Part shown: piece by piece, positions 37,507 to 45,814 of the stretch
Numbering within the stretch: the stretch's first letter is position 1
Layout: every line of letters starts with the position of its first letter
NCBI RefSeq assembly: GCF_002844235.1
Contig: NZ_PGTS01000007.1
Location: 124,001 to 188,000 of the forward strand
DNA: 64,000 bases
Origin: Thalassospira povalilytica
GTDB lineage: Bacteria; Pseudomonadota; Alphaproteobacteria; Rhodospirillales; Thalassospiraceae
Direction: 5' to 3'
Program-made: the position numbers and the translations under genes
Notes under the pieces: generated by a model
What the model saw: only the letters and a program-made list of their open reading frames with translations
What the model was told of the DNA's origin: nothing
The model's database searches: none

Positions 37507-37830
37507 ATGCGCGAGATACGCTGTATCGTTTTTGAAGATGGCGAACTGATCAAGGCGCTGGTGGCGCATGGTCGGCGCACGGGAAAGTCGCTGCCGCCGG
37601 GCCAGATCAGCAGTTTTGAAATCGAACGATCAAAAGAAGTCGTCGCCCGCATGACCATCACCTCGGATGAGGGGCAGAAAACCGTCATCCCGACATCCGG
37701 TGCGCAGCTTGCCGCAGCGATGATTGCCTATTGCATTGATCGCAAGGTCCCGGTACCTGCACATGCGGCCAAATCGATTACCGTGATTGATGATCACGTT
37801 GCCCTGAAAATCACCATGGCAGGGGACTGA
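37507..37830 (+). CDS. Conserved-looking hypothetical protein, 107 residues
   Basis: This small soluble protein has alternating strands and helices (IRCIVFEDGELIKALVAHGRR, then SSFEIERSKEVVARMTITSDEG, and SITVIDDHVALKITMAGD). There is no signal peptide or known motif. AGGATG sits ahead of the second ATG, which is chosen. Codon usage matches the neighbours, supporting a real gene. It is followed by a strong bidirectional terminator. I do not recognise the family. Confidence 0.65.
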   Translation: MREIRCIVFEDGELIKALVAHGRRTGKSLPPGQISSFEIERSKEVVARMTITSDEGQKTVIPTSGAQLAAAMIAYCIDRKVPVPAHAAKSITVIDDHVALKITMAGD

Positions 37831-37881
37831 CCGTTGCCCCAAGATTGGGCTTGCCAGGTCGCATCGGGCAGCAGTCAGGAA

Positions 37882-37911
37882 AAAAGGCGCGAATTTGATT
37901 TCGCGCCTTTT
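37882..37911. terminator. Bidirectional terminator between convergent genes
   Basis: AAAAGGCGCGAA (37882-37893) and TTCGCGCCTTTT (37900-37911) are exact reverse complements around a six-base loop, giving U-runs in both directions. Confidence 0.85.
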
Positions 37912-37936
37912 GTGTATCCGAACCGACGGGGTGGGG

Positions 37937-38971
37937 TTACCACTGCATCATCTTGCCCTTGAGCGCGCCCATGCGTTCATCTTCGTTCTTGAAGCTGTGC
38001 TGTTCGGCCACGCCATCCTGCACCTTGGTCATCAGAAGCCATTCCTTGACCTTCATGAAGCGCGGGGCAAGGAACTGATAGGTTTCCTTGACAAGCCTTA
38101 CAGCCGCCGGACCACGTTCAAGCTGAAGGTCTTCCCACAGCTCGATCAGGGGTTGCCATGCGCGCAGGCGTTTGTGCAGGTCATCACGTTTGCTGCGGAT
38201 ATATTGGCGCTGGGATGTGAAGTTGCGCAGCACCGACATGATTTCCCCGGTATTGGCATCAAGTTCGTCAAATGTCGTTTCGAACTTTTTCTTGGCATCA
38301 TCAAGCAGGCGGATGGCCTGGGTGACGGTTTCAAGAACGCCTTTTTCGTGGGCATAGATGCGGCGCAGTTCCTGCAACTTGCGATCAACCATCAGGATCT
38401 TGCGGTATTTCACGCGCAGCGTTTCGATATAGGACAGCTCGTCTGCGACCTGATGGACCAGATTGACGACTTCCTCACGGTTGTTCTTGCCAAGGCCAAG
38501 CTTTTCGGCAACTTCGTCAAAGGCCTGGTTGATCTTTTTCTTGGTGTTGGGGTCCTCGGCGATCTGCATCAATTCGTCCGGGTCGGTAATGAGTTCCTCA
38601 CTGCCGGACATCCAGGTGACGAGCTGCATGGTAATACGGTTATAGGCAATCGCCTGATGTTCTTCGTCGACTTCCCAGGATGCTTCGCCGGTCAGAACCT
38701 CAAGCGGCAAATTGTCGCCGGGGCGCAGCACGTTGATAAAATTCAGGGCCTTGTCGATCAGGCTGATCAGATCGCCATCTTTGGATTCCGGATCGATATC
38801 GAATTCACGGCAGATGGCCTTAAGCGGCAATGACACAACAGATCCTTCTGCCATTTTAAGGACAAAAAGAGCTTCGTCTGAAATATCAGACTTCTGAAAG
38901 TGGCATTCTTCGAACGTTTTGAAAATCTTGTGTTCAAGTTCGATCTTACGTTCGGTCTTTGGTGTCTTCAT
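37937..38971 (-). CDS. Large helical hypothetical protein
   Basis: The 344-residue cytoplasmic protein has no signal or membrane segment. The N-terminal third is mixed, with FVLKMAEGSVVSLPLKAICREFDIDPES. From about residue 150 it is almost wholly helical and charged, with likely coiled coil around TVTQAIRLLDDAKKKFETTFDELDA. GGAG precedes the ATG at 38971. The next gene upstream on the same strand is a diguanylate cyclase, about 200 bases away. I do not recognise the family; a structural or signalling scaffold is possible but unproven. Confidence 0.72.
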   Translation of the reverse strand: MKTPKTERKIELEHKIFKTFEECHFQKSDISDEALFVLKMAEGSVVSLPLKAICREFDIDPESKDGDLISLIDKALNFINVLRPGDNLPLEVLTGEASWEVDEEHQAIAYNRITMQLVTWMSGSEELITDPDELMQIAEDPNTKKKINQAFDEVAEKLGLGKNNREEVVNLVHQVADELSYIETLRVKYRKILMVDRKLQELRRIYAHEKGVLETVTQAIRLLDDAKKKFETTFDELDANTGEIMSVLRNFTSQRQYIRSKRDDLHKRLRAWQPLIELWEDLQLERGPAAVRLVKETYQFLAPRFMKVKEWLLMTKVQDGVAEQHSFKNEDERMGALKGKMMQW

Positions 38972-39178
38972 ATGGTTGCTCCGCCCCGCAAAGCCTTTGC
39001 ACATGTATGTTGTGCATAACAGGGACGATTATAAGGGCTCGAACCTGCTGATTTTGGCCTGTCAGGACACGTGTGTTGGCTCGGTGTCTTTACCTGTTGA
39101 TTATGTGCCCCGGTTTTCTCTTGTGTCAGAGATTTAATGACCCGGAACGTTTGTTTAGTGCCTGTTTATGCGTATGAC

Positions 39179-40204
39179 CTACTGCAGGACACAGGTGTTT
39201 CTACCATCCTGTTTTGCGAGATAAAGAGCCTTGTCCGCGCGATCAACAAACTCAAGTATATTCTCCCCTAGTTGGTAGGACGTCAAGCCAATAGAAACGG
39301 TTAACTTACCGAAATCTTTGCCTGTTTTTTTGTTTATAATCCGCTGGTTTGACACGTTTTCACGCAGCTTGTTTGCCAGTTTTTCAGCGTTTTCACGTGT
39401 TGTATCGGGCAAGATGACCGCGAATTCTTCGCCGCCATATCGCGCGACCGTATCTGCGCCTTTGGTCGAACGTACCAGTACCCGCGAGACCGCCTTGAGA
39501 ACCCCGTCACCGGCCCGGTGCCCGAAATTGTCGTTGAATTCCTTGAAATGGTCGATATCGATCATCAGCAAGGTCAAGGGGGCACCGGTTTCCATGGTCG
39601 AGGTCACGGCTTCGCGAAGCGAGCTGTCAAAATTCTTGCGGTTGGCAATGCCGGTCAGCGTATCGGTCAGGGCGTCACGGCGCACCAGTTCCAGTTCGGT
39701 TCTGACCCGGCGGACTTCCTTGTGATATTCTTCAAGGCTGCCATTGAAGGTGCCGTAACAGTCGCGTGCCTTGTTCGATGTGCCCGACAACTGGCGGCTG
39801 ACCGAACGGGCATCTTCAAGGGTGATGTCATCGGCCAGAAGCCGTTGGGATGCGGTATCGAATTCGCCACAGAACTGTTCGGTGTCGCGCATGACCGAAT
39901 TCACGGCTTCTTCGACGCGTTCAACCGCTGCCTGAAGGCCTTCGACCCCCTGGTTGATATGCTGTTCGACCGCGTGGGTGCCCAGATATTTGTGGTAAAT
40001 CCGGTAAACGGTTTCTTCGTCCAGTTCCTGCGTGTTGCGGATCAGGACCTTTACCAACTGGCTGAGTTCGGGAATCTCGTCTGACAAATAGCTGTAAAAA
40101 ACGTGATAAACCTGAGGTGTCGGCTGCAGGTTAAGCTCGTTTATCAGCGCCATGGCGTTTTGCGCAATGTCACGCGGGTTTGCGATCTTGGTTGTCGCTG
40201 TCAC
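39179..40204 (-). CDS. Soluble diguanylate cyclase
   Basis: The 341-residue protein has an all-helical N-terminal region (1-165), including YHVFYSYLSDEIPELSQLVKVL. A GGDEF domain follows from about residue 175, with DTLTGIANRK and the active motif GGEEF at 257-261. It synthesises cyclic-di-GMP. No membrane segment is present, so sensing is cytoplasmic through the helical region. It begins at GTG directly after an in-frame stop, with GGA about ten bases upstream. Confidence 0.93.
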   Translation of the reverse strand: MTATTKIANPRDIAQNAMALINELNLQPTPQVYHVFYSYLSDEIPELSQLVKVLIRNTQELDEETVYRIYHKYLGTHAVEQHINQGVEGLQAAVERVEEAVNSVMRDTEQFCGEFDTASQRLLADDITLEDARSVSRQLSGTSNKARDCYGTFNGSLEEYHKEVRRVRTELELVRRDALTDTLTGIANRKNFDSSLREAVTSTMETGAPLTLLMIDIDHFKEFNDNFGHRAGDGVLKAVSRVLVRSTKGADTVARYGGEEFAVILPDTTRENAEKLANKLRENVSNQRIINKKTGKDFGKLTVSIGLTSYQLGENILEFVDRADKALYLAKQDGRNTCVLQ

Positions 40205-40962
40205 TTACTGTATTCCGATCCGAAAGTCGTTCCCATTCAAGTATTTTCGGTGTCCCGGTCGCGTTTGCTGCATCTTATGGTCTGATGCATTGATCTTGTG
40301 AATTCGCATCCATTTGATGTGTTTTGGATTCATTGTTCCATAATCAAACCAATTCAGGGGCAATGTCACGTGAAACCGTCCCCGAAAAAATGACAAAATC
40401 AGACATTTCTTTTCATCTGGTCCGTAAGTTACTGCGACATAACAGCTTATTTCATTGCGCCCGAATAACCGCCATTTGGCGCAACAGGATGTGCCGATCT
40501 GAAATTTGAATTCACGCGGGTTCCAAGGCGGATCGGCATTCGGTACGCAGGGAAAAGTCACAAGGATCAGTCGCCTATATGATTTGCCTGTATTGAATAT
40601 GCGGTTCGATGAAAAAAAATATCCCCATGATATAATTGCATTCTTGCATCTGGAACCGTTGCGAGAATTCGTCGTGAAGATTGTTTTATCTAGGGGTGAT
40701 GTGTCCTTGCGGGATTTTCAACCGCACGAAATCATGCATTTTGCCGGTGACATCAGACGGCGAAAAAAGAACTTCATACATGAATCCATTGCACTAAGCC
40801 CAAATTTCGCGTAATTGTTGAAACGATGCAGTGCATCTTTCATGCGCGTGGTTGCTTCCTGGTTGATGGTGATCATGCTCTTAATGGGTGTGTTGCAGGG
40901 ACTGTTTTCTTGCATCTCCTTACTTCGGGGATGCGCCTACTAAACTAAGGACGACTACGGAT
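40205..40962. other. Long AT-richer region upstream of the cold-shock gene
   Basis: These 758 bases are lower in GC than the flanks. They contain two poor readings (minus 40205-40561, plus 40506-40814) whose products resemble nothing I know and which lack good ribosome-binding sites. The last part is probably the 5' leader of the cold-shock gene. A GATGCA/TGCATC palindrome lies near 40830. Nothing else was recognised. Confidence 0.5.
40912..40934 (+). promoter_or_regulatory. Leader hairpin before the cold-shock gene
   Basis: GCATCTCC (40912-40919) pairs with GGGGATGC (40927-40934) around a seven-base loop, with one G-U pair. It ends about 13 bases before the AAGGA ribosome-binding site. Temperature-responsive leaders are common for cold-shock genes; a role here is inferred. 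Confidence 0.4.
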
Positions 40963-41169
40963 ATGGCTACCGGAACGGTTAAGTGGTTCAATGCGACCAA
41001 GGGTTATGGCTTCATCACCCCTGACGAAGGCGGAAAAGATGCATTCGTGCACATCACCGCAGTTCAGCGTGCTGGTCTGCAGGGACTTGATGAAGGGCAG
41101 AAAATTCAGTTTGAGCTGATTGAAGGTCGCAATGGCCGCATGTCGGCAGAAGAACTCGCCATTCTCTAA
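40963..41169 (+). CDS. Cold-shock-domain protein (CspA family)
   Basis: This 68-residue protein is one complete cold-shock domain with RNP1 KGYGFITP and RNP2 DAFVHIT. It opens [16 protein letters not shown] and ends [10 protein letters not shown]. It binds single-stranded RNA or DNA and acts as an RNA chaperone. The in-frame extension upstream to 40888 is rejected because the domain begins exactly at this ATG. A strong hairpin terminator follows. Confidence 0.96.
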   Translation: MATGTVKWFNATKGYGFITPDEGGKDAFVHITAVQRAGLQGLDEGQKIQFELIEGRNGRMSAEELAIL

Positions 41170-41207
41170 ATTTCTATCTGGCTTGCAGCTTTTTTGCTGA
41201 CAACCGT

Positions 41208-41233
41208 TAACGCGCCGGGTTCCCGGCGCGTTA
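41208..41233 (+). terminator. Terminator after the cold-shock gene
   Basis: TAACGCGCCGGG (41208-41219) and CCCGGCGCGTTA (41222-41233) are exact reverse complements with a two-base loop. The following sequence has only a few T residues. Confidence 0.7.
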
Positions 41234-41322
41234 TGCGTTTATGGGGTTTTGCTGTAGGTTTGTGACTTCTGTCCATCTGCACATCCTATCCGCTATCCCA
41301 TCTGCAAACTGTGATCGCGCCC

Positions 41323-41994
41323 ATGAGTCTGAATTTGCCAACCCCGCCACAATCGGACGATGAACAAAGCCATTCTGAATGGCGGCAAACCGTTCGGCGT
41401 ATCCTGCTTGGCTGGCGGTCGGAACTCGATAGCGTAACCCATAAAAATCTGTCCGATCAGATCCGCGCGCATTTTGACAGTTTCCTGTCGGCGCGGCGTG
41501 GTGCGACGGTGGGGTTTTACTGGCCGATCCAGAATGAAGTCGATCTGCGCCCGGTGATAACTGACCATATTTCCGAGGGCGGTCGCGCCGCCCTTCCTGT
41601 TGTTCCGGGCAGGGATTTGCCCATGGTCTTTCATGACTGGACGCCTGATACCGTAATGACCCCGGGCTTTGCCCGCATACCCGAACCGCAAGATACCCCC
41701 GAAATTCCGGTGCATGTGTTGCTTGCCCCGCTGGTCGGATTTGATCGGGCAGGGTACAGGCTGGGTTATGGGGGCGGGTTTTTTGACCGCACACTGGCCG
41801 CAATGACGCGCAAGCCACTGGTGGTCGGAATCGGGTTTGAGGCAACCCGCCTTGATGACATCAAACCCCACCAATATGACGTGCCCGTCGATGTTTTGAT
41901 TACCGATGCCGGAACAAGTGTTTTGTCCGATGCGGGCGAGGCGGCCGAAAACAAACCCGATCAGTCATCGCCCCCCTGTCATTTGTGTTCATGA
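41323..41994 (+). CDS. fau: 5-Formyltetrahydrofolate cyclo-ligase
   Basis: The enzyme converts 5-formyl-THF to methenyl-THF with ATP. The 223-residue protein carries the family signature GYRLGYGGGFFDRTLA with the preceding LLAPLVGFDRAG. The N-terminal WRQTVRRILLGWRSEL corresponds to the usual Arg/Lys-rich start. The C-terminus extends about 25 residues past the conserved QYDVPVDVLITDAG. The ATG at 41323 is chosen over GTG 41311; neither has a clear ribosome-binding site. Confidence 0.9.
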   Translation: MSLNLPTPPQSDDEQSHSEWRQTVRRILLGWRSELDSVTHKNLSDQIRAHFDSFLSARRGATVGFYWPIQNEVDLRPVITDHISEGGRAALPVVPGRDLPMVFHDWTPDTVMTPGFARIPEPQDTPEIPVHVLLAPLVGFDRAGYRLGYGGGFFDRTLAAMTRKPLVVGIGFEATRLDDIKPHQYDVPVDVLITDAGTSVLSDAGEAAENKPDQSSPPCHLCS

Positions 41995-42038
41995 CGACCC
42001 GCTTGATGATCCGTTTGGTGCCAGTCGGGCAGGCAGGA

Positions 42039-42431
42039 TCAATCTTCGTTGCGATCGGTTTCCGGGCGATCTTTTTCATAGGAATGACGAAGCGCAAAAT
42101 CCGGTAGCCAGCTTTCGCGCCGGATCGTCCAGAGCTCGTAACTCGGGGTGAATTGATCCGGGGCATCGAGAATGCCGAGATTGACTTCGATCTCGTCATC
42201 CGTGTGGCCATAAATCGATGATCCGCAGGTCGGGCAAAAATGCCGACCATTGAATGATGTGGTTTCACCGGTAGTGGTCACGGCATTTTCGGGAAAGATC
42301 GCGGATGCATGAAACAGCGCGCCATGATGTTTCCGGCAATCAAGGCAATGGCACAAACCGACCCGGTACGGCGCACCGGTTGCCGTGATCGTGACCTTGC
42401 CGCAAAGGCAGCCGCCCGTGACCTGATCCAT
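42039..42431 (-). CDS. GFA-family (CENP-V/GFA) zinc protein
   Basis: This 130-residue protein has the zinc-binding cysteines of the glutathione-dependent formaldehyde-activating family: GGCLCGKV near residue 8, CHCLDCRKHHGALF near 30 and FCPTCGSSIYG near 70. Members range from formaldehyde-glutathione adduct handling to unknown roles. AGGAG precedes the ATG at 42431; a longer in-frame reading has no support. It is convergent with the cyclo-ligase gene. Confidence 0.88.
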   Translation of the reverse strand: MDQVTGGCLCGKVTITATGAPYRVGLCHCLDCRKHHGALFHASAIFPENAVTTTGETTSFNGRHFCPTCGSSIYGHTDDEIEVNLGILDAPDQFTPSYELWTIRRESWLPDFALRHSYEKDRPETDRNED

Positions 42432-42579
42432 CGCCTGTCTCCTGAAAACGTGATCGAGATTACAGATGTATATCAAAGCTGCCATCACGCGCAATTTGCG
42501 TGCGCGCAGGATTGATGATTGATCGACGCCAATTAGAACGACAAAGAACAAAGGTCGAAATCGGGAAGGTCGGGCAAAG

Positions 42580-42653
42580 TGGCTGGGGAACCTGGATTCG
42601 AACCAGGACTGACGGAGTCAGAGTCCGTAGGTCTACCGTTAACCTATTCCCCA
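42580..42653 (-). tRNA. tRNA-Gln (CUG), copy 1
   Basis: The minus-strand cloverleaf starts TGGGGAA and closes with TTCCCCA-G-CCA, so CCA is encoded. The anticodon stem ACGGA/TCCGT encloses loop CTCTGAC, giving anticodon CUG for glutamine codon CAG. The T arm contains CCTGG-TTCGAAT-CCAGG. The 74-base gene is identical to the second copy 154 bases away. Confidence 0.95.
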
Positions 42654-42733
42654 GCAGTACTTTGGTGTGCGTTATTTATACCCCGGACCGCATGTTGTGC
42701 GCAATGTTGGGCCATTGCAACGTCCGGCAAAGT

Positions 42734-42807
42734 TGGCTGGGGAACCTGGATTCGAACCAGGACTGACGGAGTCAGAGTCCGTAGGTCTACCGTTAACCTA
42801 TTCCCCA
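42734..42807 (-). tRNA. tRNA-Gln (CUG), copy 2
   Basis: This is an exact copy of the tRNA-Gln gene at 42580, with encoded CCA and anticodon CUG. Part of the 3' flank, GGCAAAGT, is shared too, pointing to a local tandem duplication. It is transcribed first of the two on the minus strand. Confidence 0.95.
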
Positions 42808-43051
42808 ACAAAACTTGGTCCGCCGCGACACGCGATGCATCGTGGCGTGGGCCGCTATGTATAAAACCCGCCCGGGTTTGGCAACCCCTTTTTTGTTTCG
42901 ATTTATTCAACCATGCGATTACTGCATACGGGATTTGCCTTGTCGGGGATTGTCGTTACACTCATATAGCTGATTCGCGGGATCGTCATATAAATGTCTT
43001 GATGATCCGCGATACAGACAGTGCGATTAACAGAAAGCAGGTTTTCGAAAG

Positions 43052-44242
43052 GTGAAGCAGGTCAATCCCCATAGCAACTCGCACCGGGCAGAAAGCCCCG
43101 CAGGCGGCGCTGCAATGGGCGACCATGCGGTGCTTGAGGTGCCTGACAAACCGGCAATGCCGCAGCCGGGGCAGGCTGTGCATGTGCCCGGTGACCGTGA
43201 AAAACCTGCGCGCATGGTCGATTGCATTACCGTGCCGCTTTATGCCGCGATTGACCTTGGCAGTTCGAACTGCCGGCTTCTGGTGGCGCGTCCGTGTAAT
43301 GACGGGTTCAAGGTTATTGATGCCTTTTCGCGCGTCGTGCGCTTGGGCGAAGGTGTCCGCGAAAAGGGATATCTGTGCGAAGCGGCAATGGAACGCGCGA
43401 TTGATGCCCTTCGCGTCTGTGCCAAAAAATTGCGCCGCCATCCCGGTGCCCGTTTGCGCGCAGTTGCGACCGAAGCCTGCCGGACGGCCAATAACCGCGA
43501 AGAATTCGTGCGCCGTGTCTTTGATGAAACCGGCATCACCCTTGATATCATCAATCCCGACGAGGAAAGCCGCCTTGCGCTTCAAGCCTGCTCGGCGCTA
43601 CTGGATGAACGCCCATATGCGGTGGTGTTTGATATTGGCGGTGGCAGCACGGAAATCTGCTGGATCAAGGTCGACAAAACCGGCAAAACCCAGTGCATTG
43701 AAACGCTTTCAATGCCATGCGGGGTTTTGTGCCTGACCGAACGCTATGCCTCGGTCGAGGAACGGCGCGAACGGTTCGAAGCAATGCGGACCGAAATCCG
43801 TGAACGTCTTGAAGAATTCGCCAAACGCAATTGCTGCACCGATATGCTGGATGATGACAAGGTCCAGATGGTTGGCACATCCGGTACGGTGACGACTTTC
43901 TGTGGTATTGCGCTTGGTCTTGAACGCTATGAACGTCATAAGGTTGACGGATCGGATCTGCGTTTTGACGATGCCGAACGGGTGACCGAATTGCTGTTGC
44001 GCATGGAATCTGACAAGCGCAAGGGACATCCCTGTATCGGGAATCAGCGGGCCGAACTGATGGATGCGGGGGCGGCAATTTTCGCAGCGATTCGTGATAT
44101 CTGGCCTTTGGCGACGCTCAAGGTCGCCGATCGGGGCCTGCGCGAAGGTATTTTGGTCGATTTGATGCGTGCGGACGGTCATGCTATTGACCCGTGCGAC
44201 GCGCGCCGTCATACAGTGTCGCATATTCCGGCTTCATCCTGA
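43052..44242 (+). CDS. Exopolyphosphatase / pppGpp phosphohydrolase family protein
   Basis: This 396-residue protein belongs to the Ppx/GppA branch of the actin-like ATPase fold. Phosphate-binding AAIDLGSSNCRLLVA is near residue 66, TEACRTANN mid-domain, and FDIGGGSTEICW forms the second phosphate loop. The first 60 residues are a low-complexity extension after the GTG start and may be disordered. It degrades polyphosphate and/or pppGpp. It lies directly upstream of rlmE with a gap of about 60 bases, a common alphaproteobacterial pairing. Confidence 0.9.
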   Translation: MKQVNPHSNSHRAESPAGGAAMGDHAVLEVPDKPAMPQPGQAVHVPGDREKPARMVDCITVPLYAAIDLGSSNCRLLVARPCNDGFKVIDAFSRVVRLGEGVREKGYLCEAAMERAIDALRVCAKKLRRHPGARLRAVATEACRTANNREEFVRRVFDETGITLDIINPDEESRLALQACSALLDERPYAVVFDIGGGSTEICWIKVDKTGKTQCIETLSMPCGVLCLTERYASVEERRERFEAMRTEIRERLEEFAKRNCCTDMLDDDKVQMVGTSGTVTTFCGIALGLERYERHKVDGSDLRFDDAERVTELLLRMESDKRKGHPCIGNQRAELMDAGAAIFAAIRDIWPLATLKVADRGLREGILVDLMRADGHAIDPCDARRHTVSHIPASS

Positions 44243-44303
44243 TCGGTAGACGCATCGTCCCGACAGGCCATTGGCCAAAACAGAATTCAGTTCAGGAAAG
44301 ATC

Positions 44304-45110
44304 ATGAGCGAAAATCGCAGCGGAAAAGGCGGGCAGCGCCGCCGCAAGGGTTCAGCCATTGCAGCCATTGATACCGGCGCACGCCGTGGCCTGCGCACGC
44401 GTGTCAAAAGTGCAAAGGGGCGCAAACTGTCTTCGACGCGTTGGCTCGACCGTCAGCTCAATGATCCCTATGTGCAGGAAGCAAAGCGTCTGGGCTACCG
44501 GTCGCGTGCGGCCTTCAAGCTGATTGAAATCAACAACCAGTTCGATCTGCTACGCCCGGGAATGCGCATTGTTGACCTTGGTGCTGCACCGGGGGGCTGG
44601 ACGCAGGTCGCGATTGATATGGTCGGCTCCAAACATGGTAAGGGCCAGGTCGTCGGTCTTGATATTCTTGAATGGGAAGGTCTGTCTGGCGCAACCTGTT
44701 TGCAGGCCGACTTCCTTGATCCCAAGGCACCCGACATGATCAAGCAGGCCCTTGATGGCCCGGTTGATGCGGTAATTTCCGACATGTCGCCGGAAACCAC
44801 CGGACATCGTCAAACCGACCATATCCGCATTATTGACCTGGTCGAACATGCCTTGTTGTTCGCCGAGGAGGTCCTGGCGCCGGGTGGTATTTTCATTGCC
44901 AAGGTGTTCAAGGGCGGTACCGAAAACGATTTGCTTGACCGGGTTAAGAAGAATTTCCGTGTGACCAAACACGCCAAGCCGCCGGCATCGCGCCCCGAAA
45001 GCCCGGAAGCCTATCTGATTGCCACCGGGTTCCGTGGCCAGAACAATGCAGAAGACGACATCAAGAACGCCGAACTGCGTGAAGATGACGGCTGGTCGCC
45101 GGTGGAGTAA
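44304..45110 (+). CDS. rlmE: 23S rRNA 2'-O-ribose methyltransferase RlmE (FtsJ)
   Basis: RlmE methylates U2552 of 23S rRNA. The 268-residue protein carries the SAM loop VDLGAAPGGWTQVA and the catalytic K-D-K-E set: Lys in RSRAAFKL, Asp in ISDMSPETTGH, Lys in FIAKVFKGG, Glu in SPEAYL. A basic N-terminal extension of about 55 residues (SGKGGQRRRKGSA) probably binds rRNA. AGGAAAGATC precedes the ATG at 44304. It follows the Ppx/GppA gene, probably in one operon. Confidence 0.95.
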   Translation: MSENRSGKGGQRRRKGSAIAAIDTGARRGLRTRVKSAKGRKLSSTRWLDRQLNDPYVQEAKRLGYRSRAAFKLIEINNQFDLLRPGMRIVDLGAAPGGWTQVAIDMVGSKHGKGQVVGLDILEWEGLSGATCLQADFLDPKAPDMIKQALDGPVDAVISDMSPETTGHRQTDHIRIIDLVEHALLFAEEVLAPGGIFIAKVFKGGTENDLLDRVKKNFRVTKHAKPPASRPESPEAYLIATGFRGQNNAEDDIKNAELREDDGWSPVE

Positions 45111-45289
45111 TGATCGGGCCGGTCGTGGCAAAGGTTACGACCGGCACCGCCAAATAATCGTCTTTTCCCTTGCGCTACATCAAACCCCGTAATTGGCATT
45201 GCGGGATATAGTTACCCTTTAATCTGCGACGAAATGTTTGTGCGCAGATGGACCGATTGGGGTGGGTCCTTTGTTGTGGGGTGTAACTG

Positions 45290-45814
45290 ATGAAGCAGGA
45301 CAATCTGTTCTTGACCGGCGTCGAACGCTATTTCGACGAACACGAAATTATCGTTTCAAAGACCGACCTTAAAGGTCGGATCACATATGCAAATGATGTG
45401 TTCCTTCGGGTGGCCGGATACCGTGAACGCGACATCCTTGGCCAACCCCACAGCATCATTCGTCATCCCGGCATGCCAAGATGTGTGTTTTCCCTGTTAT
45501 GGCAAACCATCGAAGCCGGTCGCGAAATTTTCGCCTATGTCATCAATCGCTGCTCGAACGGTGACCATTACTGGGTTCTGGCCAATGTAACGCCGACTTT
45601 CGGCCCGGATGGCAAGATCATCGGGTATCATTCAAATCGTCGCGTACCGCGTCGTGATGCCATTGAAAAAGTCATTCCGCTTTATGCCGCCCTTTGCGAA
45701 GAAGAAGCCAAAGAACGCAATCGCAAAGAAGGCATGGCACGCGGAACGGCAATGGTCACGAAGCTTCTGGGGGATGCGGGCGTCGATTATGATCAATTTG
45801 TTTTCACTCTCTAA
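45290..45814 (+). CDS. Aer-like PAS-domain redox sensor, stand-alone
   Basis: The 174-residue protein is essentially a single PAS domain (about residues 15-125) of the Aer type. [33 protein letters not shown] is followed by [28 protein letters not shown]. In Aer, this PAS binds FAD and senses redox state. Here the protein ends after a short charged helix instead of continuing into a membrane anchor. The next gene, overlapping by 26 bases, supplies the membrane and signalling parts. Confidence 0.88.
   Translation: MKQDNLFLTGVERYFDEHEIIVSKTDLKGRITYANDVFLRVAGYRERDILGQPHSIIRHPGMPRCVFSLLWQTIEAGREIFAYVINRCSNGDHYWVLANVTPTFGPDGKIIGYHSNRRVPRRDAIEKVIPLYAALCEEEAKERNRKEGMARGTAMVTKLLGDAGVDYDQFVFTL

Noticed and set aside
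40205-40561. 118-codon minus-strand frame ending exactly at the diguanylate cyclase start
   Set aside because: The product is unlike any known protein, has no good ribosome-binding site and lies in AT-richer DNA; abutment with the GTG is probably chance.
40506-40814. 102-codon plus-strand frame upstream of the cold-shock gene
   Set aside because: No ribosome-binding site or family resemblance; more likely leader or intergenic DNA.
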